A stretch of 5,018 nucleotides of DNA from Clostridium sp. CAG:451 (GTDB lineage Bacteria > Bacillota_I > Bacilli_A > RF39 > UBA660), in NCBI GenBank assembly GCA_000438295.1, contig FR901058.1, positions 1 to 5,018 of the forward strand. The letters are read 5' to 3'. Made by a program: the position numbers and the translations under genes. Shown here piece by piece: positions 1-5,015 of this stretch; the stretch's first letter is position 1; each line of letters begins with the position of its first letter. The notes under the pieces are model-generated. The model had not been told where the DNA came from, made no database searches, and was given only the letters and a program-made list of their open reading frames with translations.

Positions 1-31
1 TCCAAATAAATGTTCCTCTTTTTTATTTTAT

Positions 32-45
32 GCAAGTTTCCTTGC
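32..45 (-). other. Small GNRA-capped RNA hairpin
   Basis: Read on the minus strand, GCAAG-GAAA-CTTGC forms a perfect 5-bp stem with a GAAA tetraloop. No U-tract follows on either strand, so it is not a recognisable rho-independent terminator. It lies between the end of the metallopeptidase gene and an AGAGG purine run (15-19). It could be a 5' stabilising hairpin of the next transcript or a 3' end processed in another way. The structure is seen; its role is inference. Confidence 0.35.
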
Positions 46-52
46 TACATAC

Positions 53-81
53 ATATTATCATAATATTCACTTATTAACAA
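53..81 (-). promoter_or_regulatory. Weak candidate promoter, downstream of the metallopeptidase gene
   Basis: On the minus strand a -35-like TTGTTA (76-81) and a -10-like TAATAT (53-58) are separated by exactly 17 nt, and a TGA triplet precedes the -10 as in extended -10 promoters. Each box matches the sigma-A consensus at only 4 of 6 positions, and this A+T-rich DNA gives chance matches. A predicted start near 46 would put the hairpin at 32-45 at the 5' end of the transcript and an AGAGG at 15-19 downstream, a coherent layout for a gene starting at or beyond the left edge. Confidence 0.3.
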
Positions 82-103
82 GTAATTTTACTACGAGAAA
101 TGT

Positions 104-1135
104 TTAATTTTTCTTAGAAGAAGTAGAAACACTAGTTACTGTATCTTTCTTTTTTCCTAAGTAGTTATTAACTATTTCCCTTTTTTGATTATTTAAAATA
201 TATTTTGCAAACTCACTACAATCACAACCATTTTCTAATAAGGTTAGAAAAGTAGTAGTATCAAAGGAAGTTATATACCTTTCTTGTTTAGCAAATGATA
301 GTGTTTCGCTTCTAACATTATCATATATTCTATATGTCTCACTAGTTTCTTCACCACTTAGTATTTTTTCTTTATTTTGATTTTCAACATATCCCATAAG
401 ATCAGTTACATAGACATAATCAAAAATATACATCATGTTAAGAAAATCATACTTTGTTCTATGTTTTTCTAAAGCCTGGTTATATTTTTCTTCTAACATT
501 TTCATTCCTTGGTCATTATCATAAAGATAATTTATTGTAACAAAAAACTCTTTGGGTTCTTCTATAATGATCGATAATTTGCTAAGCATAGAATCATACA
601 ATTCATAATTATGAAGGCTAGAAACTACAGTTCCACCACTTTGCATTCTTAAATTTTCAGATGGAATCTCCTTCTCTTGAAAATCAACATTATGAATATT
701 TTTGTATACTTCTTCAGCAAACCACTGAGTTTGAGCTTCCATTATCATTCTTCCATAATTTTCATGTTGATTAATACCACAAGCTCCTGTTTCTAGATTA
801 GTAAGTGATGTTTGAGCAGCGTGATGGAGCTCATGATATATGGTAATTTCTTTAAGTTCATCATCTAAGCTATCTCTAACAAATAAAGTCTTACTCTTGA
901 TATCTCGTAATCCCTTAAAATCTTTACCATTCTTTTCAGTTAAATAGTGATTATCATCAAAGAACTCTATTCTTTCAAATCTTAAAACATTATTAACTAT
1001 TTCATCAAAACTAACTGAAGGTGGAAGAACATTTTTACTTTTTACAACATAAAGATAATTAGCTAAATACTTTAAGGTAATATCATCAATATCTTTTTTC
1101 TGTTCTTTTATTAAGTTTACTATTTCATTGTACAT
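104..1135 (-). CDS. Putative HEXXH zinc metallopeptidase (gluzincin-like), family not recognised
   Basis: A 343-residue protein. The clearest signature is HELHH at residues 101-105, following a hydrophobic-acidic helix: H101 and H105 would bind zinc and E102 would be the catalytic base. About 28 residues on, a helix reads EAQTQWFAEEVY (E133-Y144), where E133 is well placed as the third ligand, as in gluzincins. No signal peptide or membrane segment is visible, so it is probably cytoplasmic. The C-terminal part (residues 170-310) is helical with no motif I recognise; the tail is Ser/Thr/Lys-rich. The ATG is 15 nt after the obg stop, with AAAGG and GAAGAG purine runs in the gap, and no promoter or terminator lies between, so co-transcription with obg is likely. 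Substrate unknown. An ImmA-like or toxin-like role is conceivable, but nothing here demonstrates it. The coding frame is certain and peptidase assignment is moderately secure. Confidence 0.7.
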   Translation of the reverse strand: MYNEIVNLIKEQKKDIDDITLKYLANYLYVVKSKNVLPPSVSFDEIVNNVLRFERIEFFDDNHYLTEKNGKDFKGLRDIKSKTLFVRDSLDDELKEITIYHELHHAAQTSLTNLETGACGINQHENYGRMIMEAQTQWFAEEVYKNIHNVDFQEKEIPSENLRMQSGGTVVSSLHNYELYDSMLSKLSIIIEEPKEFFVTINYLYDNDQGMKMLEEKYNQALEKHRTKYDFLNMMYIFDYVYVTDLMGYVENQNKEKILSGEETSETYRIYDNVRSETLSFAKQERYITSFDTTTFLTLLENGCDCSEFAKYILNNQKREIVNNYLGKKKDTVTSVSTSSKKN

Positions 1136-1150
1136 TTACTCTTCTTACCT

Positions 1151-2419
1151 TTAATTTTTCTTAAATTCAAAATAGAAGTCTAGTATTCTAACCATGTCAC
1201 CATCTTCGGCTCCCATTTCTTCCAGTTTTTCATCTATTCCCATTTTTCTTAATTTCTTAGCAAAGCGAAGCATTCCTTCTTCAGTACTAAACTTAGTCAT
1301 CTTAAATAATTTTTCTACTTTTTCACCTTTTATAACAAAGCAGTCATCTTCTTTTTCAATCGTAAATGGTTCTTCTTCCTTAAACTTATATAAAACATAG
1401 TCTTCATAGTCTTCGTTTTCATATAAATTAACTTCTCTATTTTTAGAGACTATTTCCTCTAGATAATCAACAACCTCTTGTAAACCTGTTTTTTCGAAAG
1501 CAGAAATAGCAAAAATCTTTTTGTCTTTAATATTTTCTCTTAGAACCTTTAATTTTTCTTCACTACCTACCACATCCATTTTATTAGCAACGATGACCAT
1601 GTCTTTTTTAATTAGTTTTTCACTAAATGATTCTAATTCATTATTAATTAACTGGTAGTCTTTTAAAGGATCATCATGAGACATATCTAAAACATGAAGT
1701 AATACTTTTGTTCTTTCAATATGTTTTAGGAATCTATCACCTAAGCCTTCACCTCTACTAGCTCCTTCTATTAATCCTGGTAAGTCAGCCATGACAAAGG
1801 TATCGTTGTTAGTTGCTCTAACTACTCCTAAATGTGGGTGAAGTGTAGTGAATGGATAATCTGCTATTTTTGGTTTAGCTTTAGATACACTAGAAATAAT
1901 TGTACTTTTTCCAACACTAGGGAATCCTACAAGACCAACATCTGCTAAGAGTTTTAACTCTACTTTTATTTCTCTTTCCTCACCAGGTTCCCCATTCTCT
2001 GAGAAATTTGGTGCTGTATTATTTTGTGTTTTAAAAGCGGTATTACCACGTCCACCACGTCCACCATGAGCTACTACAAATGATGAGTCTTTTCCCTTTA
2101 AGTCAGCTAAAACTAAACCTGTATCCATATCTGTTACTACTGTTCCTTGTGGTACTTTAACAACAACTGGCTCCCTACTTTTACCATGCTGGTTCTTTCC
2201 TTTACCATTTTCTCCTTTTTCACCTTTAATTAGCTTTTGATAACGTAAATCAAGTAAAGTATGAAGTCCTTCATCTACTTTAAATATAATATCTGCCCCA
2301 TGACCTCCATTACCACCATAAGGTCCACCATAAGCGATATACTTTTCTCTTCTAAAAGCGGTACAACCATCTCCACCACTTCCAGCTATTACTTTTAATA
2401 CTACTTCATCTACAAACAT
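1151..2419 (-). CDS. obg: GTPase Obg/CgtA, late 50S ribosome assembly
   Basis: A 422-residue Obg GTPase, close to the usual 420-430 of Firmicutes. The glycine-rich OBG fold spans residues 1-157 (IAGSGGDGC near 11-19, GGPYGGNGGHGAD at 31-43, GGRGGRGN at 119-126). The G domain follows: G1 GFPSVGKS (165-172), switch I PFTTLHPHLGVV (189-200), G3 DLPG (212-215), G4 NKMD (279-282), G5 SA (306-307). The C-terminal OCT domain covers about 340-422. The family binds the 50S subunit and links its maturation to guanine nucleotide status and stress. The start is the ATG at 2417-2419, which gives the canonical MFVDEV N-terminus and has GAAAGGAGA 7 nt upstream. A longer in-frame reading from a TTG at 2468-2470 would overlap rpmA and lacks family support. 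It is fourth gene of the rplU operon. Confidence 0.98.
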   Translation of the reverse strand: MFVDEVVLKVIAGSGGDGCTAFRREKYIAYGGPYGGNGGHGADIIFKVDEGLHTLLDLRYQKLIKGEKGENGKGKNQHGKSREPVVVKVPQGTVVTDMDTGLVLADLKGKDSSFVVAHGGRGGRGNTAFKTQNNTAPNFSENGEPGEEREIKVELKLLADVGLVGFPSVGKSTIISSVSKAKPKIADYPFTTLHPHLGVVRATNNDTFVMADLPGLIEGASRGEGLGDRFLKHIERTKVLLHVLDMSHDDPLKDYQLINNELESFSEKLIKKDMVIVANKMDVVGSEEKLKVLRENIKDKKIFAISAFEKTGLQEVVDYLEEIVSKNREVNLYENEDYEDYVLYKFKEEEPFTIEKEDDCFVIKGEKVEKLFKMTKFSTEEGMLRFAKKLRKMGIDEKLEEMGAEDGDMVRILDFYFEFKKN

Positions 2420-2459
2420 AACAATATCTCCTTTCTCTAAAAGAAAAAAAGCAACTGTA

Positions 2460-2750
2460 TTACTCAGCAACTGGGTAAACAGAAACTTGCTTTTTGTCTT
2501 TACCTACACGTTCAAATTTAACAATACCATCTACAGTTGTAAAGATACTATCATCGTTACCACGCTTAGTATTAACTCCTGGATGAATCTTTGTTCCTCT
2601 TTGACGATAAAGAATGCTTCCAGCTGTCACAAATTCTCCATCGGCAGCTTTAGCTCCTAAACGTCTACCGATTGAATCACGTCCATTTGAAGTTGAACTT
2701 TGTCCTTTTTTATGTGCAAAAAATTGAATGTTTAACTTTAATAATTCCAC
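2460..2750 (-). CDS. rpmA: 50S ribosomal protein L27 with Prp-cleaved N-terminal extension
   Basis: A 96-residue L27. Residues 1-11 form the Firmicutes-type extension ending LKLNIQFF, followed by AHKKGQSSTSNGRDS. By homology with Staphylococcus aureus L27, cleavage falls between F11 and A12, giving an 85-residue mature protein whose N-terminus reaches the peptidyl transferase centre. The core motifs NGRDS, RRLGAK, RQRGTKIHPG and GVNTKRGNDDSIF are all present. The start is GTG at 2748-2750, preceded by AAGGAGGAG, the best match to anti-SD in the operon after rplU; the prp stop codon abuts that site. The gene that makes the processing enzyme, prp, is 13 nt upstream, and obg begins 40 nt downstream. 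Function and identity are secure; the exact cleavage position is inferred from the conserved motif. Confidence 0.98.
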   Translation of the reverse strand: MELLKLNIQFFAHKKGQSSTSNGRDSIGRRLGAKAADGEFVTAGSILYRQRGTKIHPGVNTKRGNDDSIFTTVDGIVKFERVGKDKKQVSVYPVAE

Positions 2751-2763
2751 GTTTGTCTCCTCC

Positions 2764-3066
2764 TTACTTTATCTCAATATTATCTTTATAGTTTTCTTCT
2801 AATTCCTTTAATAAAGAAATCATATTGCAAATTAGTGTATCTACTATTTTATCCTGTTTGCAAATATTTATTGTTAATCCTTTTTTATCTGCTTTATAAG
2901 TTAAGGCTTCTTTATCTAGTGACAAGATTCCATTAACCGTAGTAGTAACTATCGAACTAGCAGCACTGCAAACAATATCTTTACCATAATCAGCATACAT
3001 AGCATGTCCTAATATTGCAACTTTCTTATAAAATCCATTTTCTTTTGTTGTTTTAACACTAATCAT
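2764..3066 (-). CDS. prp: Ribosomal-processing cysteine protease Prp (YsxB family)
   Basis: A 100-residue protein of the family that removes the N-terminal extension of L27, a step essential in S. aureus because uncleaved L27 blocks the peptidyl transferase centre. The catalytic pair is visible: H21 in the GHA motif (20-22) and C33 in DIVCSAAS (30-37), with a conserved G28 between them. The remaining fold alternates helices and strands, as expected for this small protease. It is encoded between its co-operonic substrate gene rpmA and rplU, the standard Firmicutes arrangement. The ATG at 3064-3066 starts only 2 nt after the rplU stop and lacks a good Shine-Dalgarno site (only GGAT nearby), so translation probably depends on coupling to rplU. 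That would keep protease levels below those of the ribosomal proteins, which is inference. Confidence 0.95.
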   Translation of the reverse strand: MISVKTTKENGFYKKVAILGHAMYADYGKDIVCSAASSIVTTTVNGILSLDKEALTYKADKKGLTINICKQDKIVDTLICNMISLLKELEENYKDNIEIK

Positions 3067-3068
3067 AA

Positions 3069-3371
3069 TTATCCATTAATTTTAGTAATCTTAATTTTTG
3101 TATAAGGTTGACGATGTCCTTGAGTCTTACGATTACTTCTAGACTTATTCTTATACTTGAATATACGGATTTTTTTACTTTTACCATGTTTTAAAACAGT
3201 TCCTGTTACACTGGCACCATCAAGATAAGGAGTTCCAATTTTTCCATCGATCATTAATACTTCATTGAAAGTAACATCTTTTCCATCTTCTACTTCTAAC
3301 TTTTCAACAAAGATTTCGTCTCCTTCACTAACACGATATTGTTTTCCACCGGTTTTAATAACTGCGTACAT
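3069..3371 (-). CDS. rplU: 50S ribosomal protein L21
   Basis: A 100-residue L21, close to the usual 102-103. It opens with the signature MYAVIKTGGKQYRV and ends with the basic RNA-binding stretch KYKNKSRSNRKTQGHRQ (residues about 72-88), followed by PYTKIKITKI, both diagnostic of the family. L21 binds 23S rRNA domain I and is an early-to-mid assembly protein of the 50S subunit. The ATG at 3369-3371 has an excellent AGGAGGTA site at 3377-3384. It is the first gene of the operon rplU-prp-rpmA-obg and is preceded by a structured leader of about 108 nt and a near-consensus promoter. In Firmicutes, L21 is believed to repress its own operon through such a leader. No oddities in the coding sequence. 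Confidence 0.98.
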   Translation of the reverse strand: MYAVIKTGGKQYRVSEGDEIFVEKLEVEDGKDVTFNEVLMIDGKIGTPYLDGASVTGTVLKHGKSKKIRIFKYKNKSRSNRKTQGHRQPYTKIKITKING

Positions 3372-3479
3372 TTTAATACCTCCTTTTTTTACTTAAGACT
3401 CGCTCTTAAGGTACAAAATATTTTTTTGTTTCTACCTTTTCAATGCGGTTTGAGAAAGAGGCCTGCTCTTGCTACAAAC
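3372..3479 (-). ncRNA. Structured 5' leader of rplU, candidate L21 leader element
   Basis: The predicted untranslated leader is about 108 nt and folds by eye into three elements on the minus strand. The first is AAGAG-CAGGC-CTCTT (3470-3456). The second is a long stem pairing AAGGT (3438-3434) plus ACAAAA (3429-3424) with TTTTGT (3418-3413) plus ACCTT (3412-3408). The third is a perfect 7-bp hairpin CTTAAGA-GCGAG-TCTTAAG (3410-3392). The second and third share nucleotides 3408-3410, so they cannot both form fully. No U-tract follows the last hairpin, which argues for control of translation or antitermination rather than a simple attenuator. Position upstream of rplU matches the Rfam L21 leader known from Firmicutes, in which L21 is thought to repress its own mRNA. 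I have not run a covariance-model search. Confidence 0.7.
3377..3384 (-). promoter_or_regulatory. Ribosome binding site of rplU
   Basis: AGGAGGTA on the minus strand lies 5 nt before the rplU ATG. It is a long match to the 16S anti-Shine-Dalgarno sequence. It sits 7 nt downstream of the CTTAAGA hairpin (3392-3410), so leader folding or L21 binding could limit access to it. Confidence 0.85.
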
Positions 3480-3485
3480 ACCATG

Positions 3486-3514
3486 ATTTTACCATAATTT
3501 ATTAAGCTAGTCAA
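3486..3514 (-). promoter_or_regulatory. Promoter of the rplU-prp-rpmA-obg operon
   Basis: On the minus strand, -35 TTGACT (3509-3514, 5 of 6) and -10 TAAAAT (3486-3491, 5 of 6) are separated by exactly 17 nt. The -10 is extended by a TGG triplet (TATGG just upstream). The predicted start lies near 3479, at the beginning of the structured leader. The -35 begins about 10 nt after the stop codon of the upstream unknown gene, so the operon has its own strong promoter but could also receive read-through. Confidence 0.85.
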
Positions 3515-3524
3515 ACTGTTTTGC

Positions 3525-4181
3525 TTATTTTATAAGACTTTTTTTCAATATTTTGTTACTTTTTTCTGATATACTTCTTTCTTTTTCTAGTTTTAGTCCC
3601 TCAAACAAAGTTCCTTTATAAATAGGAATACTTTCTTCATCTAAAGTATTTAAGACCTTAGTAAGTAATTTTTTATCATAACTAACTTTCTCATTTTCTA
3701 AATAAAAATTAAGTTCATATAAAGATGTTCTTCTAAGCATACCACCTATTTTACTAGCTGAAATAGTAGTAAATATATCAGGATGAATAGTTATATAATT
3801 ATCTACTATTTTGTTTATCTCTTCTTGGTTTAATATTTTAGCTATGTTTTTGATATCATATGGTGATAATCCATATCTCTTATAGTGTTCATAAAGATTA
3901 TATAATTTACTTTCTTTATTACAAATTACAATATCGTTAGCAACTTCATTAGTAATATCTTTCATTCCTTGTATTAATTCTTTTGCTAGTCTTTCTGAGG
4001 TAATTTTATCATTAGTATTCATTTCTAAGTTGTTATGGAAAAACATTCTAAAAAGATAATATAAGTCTTCTATTGAAATATCAATCTTATTACAAATTCT
4101 TTCTACATTCTTAGCATTTAGTGATCCGATAATCTTGATAATTTCACTTATCTCAGTCTTTAATTCATTCGTATTTTTCAT
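3525..4181 (-). CDS. Unrecognised helical cytoplasmic protein, 218 residues
   Basis: I do not recognise this protein. It starts at the ATG 4179-4181 (MKNTNELKTEISEII), which has GGAGG at 4189-4193, 7 nt upstream. An in-frame TTG at 4212-4214 would lie upstream of the predicted transcription start, in the promoter spacer, so it is rejected. The protein is rich in Lys, Glu, Ile, Leu and Asn and looks almost entirely alpha-helical, with no signal peptide, membrane segment, metal motif or nucleotide-binding loop. Residues 20-50 (IGSLNAKNVERICNKIDISIEDLYYLFRMF) resemble a small helical recognition fold, but not a convincing helix-turn-helix. The C-terminus is basic (KSNKILKKSLIK). It has its own near-consensus promoter and no obvious terminator before the rplU promoter. 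Codon use and A+T content match its neighbours, giving no sign of recent transfer. Confidence 0.75.
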   Translation of the reverse strand: MKNTNELKTEISEIIKIIGSLNAKNVERICNKIDISIEDLYYLFRMFFHNNLEMNTNDKITSERLAKELIQGMKDITNEVANDIVICNKESKLYNLYEHYKRYGLSPYDIKNIAKILNQEEINKIVDNYITIHPDIFTTISASKIGGMLRRTSLYELNFYLENEKVSYDKKLLTKVLNTLDEESIPIYKGTLFEGLKLEKERSISEKSNKILKKSLIK

Positions 4182-4204
4182 TCTATTTCCTCCAAAGTGC
4201 TTAA

Positions 4205-4233
4205 ATTGTATCAATAATTATTATGTGTGTCAA
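4205..4233 (-). promoter_or_regulatory. Near-consensus promoter of the unknown 218-residue gene
   Basis: On the minus strand a perfect -35 TTGACA (4228-4233) and -10 TACAAT (4205-4210, 5 of 6) are separated by 17 nt, with a TGA triplet extending the -10. The predicted start is near 4198, giving a leader of about 17 nt containing GGAGG. The -35 box overlaps the TGA stop codon (4230-4232) of the upstream dismutase frame. This is the strongest promoter sequence in the window. Confidence 0.85.
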
Positions 4234-4829
4234 TTTGCAAACAACTTATTTGCATAGGAAAAGTTAATTATTTTTAATATCTCTTCAACATATCTATTTC
4301 TTTCATTTTGATATTCCAAATAATAAGCATGTTCCCATAAATCTATACAAAGTAGTGGTGTTAATCCATATAAATAAGGACTATCCTGATTAGTGGTAAT
4401 TAGTAAAGACAATTTTTTATTATTATCAGTTACTAAGAACAAGTAACCACTTTCTTTTAATTCTCTAGTACAATTTTTTATTTCATTATACATATTATCT
4501 AAATTTCCAAATGAATTATTAATTGCTAATAATAGATTAGCGTCTGGTAATTTTTTCTCTTGTTTTATAGATTCAAAATATAATTCATGATTAACTACTC
4601 CTCCTAAGTTAAATAAAAAATCATTTTTATCTTCATCATTAATGATATCAAGATTGTTATATAAGTCTATTAATTCATAATTAGTAGAAATATTGTTTTT
4701 AATGATAATCTTATTTAGATTATTTAAATAGGTTTTGTAGTGTCTATCATAATGATAAGCATTAGTTTTAGTTGATATAGTAAGTTCTAATTAATAATAT
4801 AAAAATGGTAATTTTTTAGCTTTGTACAT
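4230..4829 (-). pseudogene. Mn/Fe superoxide dismutase, interrupted by an in-frame TAA at codon 13
   Basis: Read straight through, the frame encodes 199 codons, the normal length of iron/manganese superoxide dismutase, which converts superoxide to oxygen and hydrogen peroxide. It runs from ATG 4827-4829 (with GGGGAG at 4836-4841) to TGA at 4230-4232. The four metal ligands are present as H26, H81, D163 and H167, the last two in DLWEHAYYLEYQN. Y34 and H30 are kept. G77 and Q148 (TTNQDSP) are the manganese-type second-sphere pattern. Codon 13 is TAA (4791-4793), at a variable position between LPFLYY and LE; no start codon with a ribosome site lies shortly after it. The internal ATG at 4493 would give only an 87-residue C-terminal piece lacking two ligands. 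L16 replaces the usual proline. With no other stop or frameshift, this looks like a recent nonsense mutation, unless it is a sequencing error. Confidence 0.88.
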
Positions 4830-4835
4830 CTTTTT

Positions 4836-4841
4836 CTCCCC
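4836..4841 (-). promoter_or_regulatory. Ribosome binding site of the interrupted dismutase gene
   Basis: GGGGAG lies 6 nt before the ATG at 4829-4827 on the minus strand. It fixes the N-terminus at MYKAKKLPF, upstream of the TAA, and so shows that the stop lies inside the original reading frame rather than ahead of the true start. Confidence 0.75.
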
Positions 4842-4889
4842 TATAATAATACGAATAAAATTTTTTTCATGCAAAAAAGCAAAAATCTC

Positions 4890-4918
4890 TTGCACGAGTA
4901 TAAAAAATATGTTACTAT
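4890..4918 (+). promoter_or_regulatory. Candidate promoter of the tRNA gene
   Basis: On the plus strand, -10 TACTAT (4913-4918, 4 of 6) is extended by a TGT triplet and lies 17 nt from a poor -35-like TTGCAC (4890-4895, TTG only). A start near 4925 would leave a short leader of about 14 nt before the tRNA, typical of bacterial tRNA genes. Spacing and the extended -10 support it; the weak -35 limits confidence. Confidence 0.5.
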
Positions 4919-4938
4919 TAAATGGCAATGGAAGTTCT

Positions 4939-5015
4939 GGACCCTTAGCTCAGTTGGTTAGAGCATCCGGCTCATAACCGGGCGGTCGATGGTTCGAGTC
5001 CATCAGGGTCCACCA
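4939..5015 (+). tRNA. tRNA-Ile (CAU anticodon, lysidine-modified, reads AUA)
   Basis: A complete 77-nt cloverleaf with encoded CCA. The acceptor stem GGACCCT/AGGGTCC is fully paired with discriminator A. The D arm is GCTC-AGTTGGTTA-GAGC, the anticodon arm TCCGG-CTCATAA-CCGGG, and the T arm GATGG-TTCGAGT-CCATC. The anticodon is CAU. It is not the initiator: G1 pairs with C72 and the anticodon stem lacks the GGG/CCC run. Choosing between elongator Met and Ile2, the sequence closely resembles, from memory, the Bacillus and Mycoplasma tRNA-Ile(CAU), sharing GGACC at the 5' end, the CGGCTCATAACCG core and the GGTCCACCA end. It has C4-G69 and C5-G68, identity pairs for the lysidine synthetase TilS in E. 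coli. AUA is used in the neighbouring genes, so such a tRNA is needed. Automated calls often label this gene tRNA-Met. Confidence 0.88.

Noticed and set aside
1194..1400. Open frame of 68 codons on the plus strand
   Set aside because: It lies wholly antisense to the conserved C-terminal part of obg, has no ribosome binding site and has a low-complexity Ser/Pro/Phe composition.
2420..2470. N-terminal extension of Obg from a TTG at 2468-2470
   Set aside because: It overlaps the end of rpmA. The ATG at 2417-2419 has a good Shine-Dalgarno site and gives the family's canonical N-terminus.
2440..2473. Terminator or attenuator between rpmA and obg: CAGTTGCT present twice, followed by a T-run on the minus strand
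   Set aside because: The two copies (2450-2457 and 2466-2473) are direct, not inverted. The only stem is about 3 bp, too weak for a terminator.
3528..3548. Small inverted repeat followed by a T-run on the plus strand (CTTAT/ATAAG, then CTTTTTTT)
   Set aside because: The stem is 5 bp of mostly A-T pairs. No plus-strand gene ends here, and on the minus strand the U-tract would precede the stem.
4182..4214. Longer form of the unknown 218-residue protein from a TTG at 4212-4214
   Set aside because: The extra codons lie across the promoter -10 box and the ribosome binding site. The ATG at 4179-4181 has GGAGG at ideal spacing.
4230..4493. Separate 87-residue gene from the internal ATG at 4491-4493
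   Set aside because: It is the C-terminal part of the dismutase frame, which continues unbroken upstream to codon 14. The ATG lacks a Shine-Dalgarno site, and the piece would lack H26 and H81.
4791..4793. Programmed readthrough or stop-codon reassignment at the dismutase TAA
   Set aside because: TAA is the normal stop of the other protein genes in the window. The following base is T, a strong termination context, and no recoding signal is apparent.
4841..4874. Dismutase promoter TTGCAT (4869-4874) with TATTAT (4846-4851), 17-nt spacing
   Set aside because: The implied start near 4839 falls inside the GGGGAG ribosome binding site, leaving no usable leader. The -35 matches only TTG.
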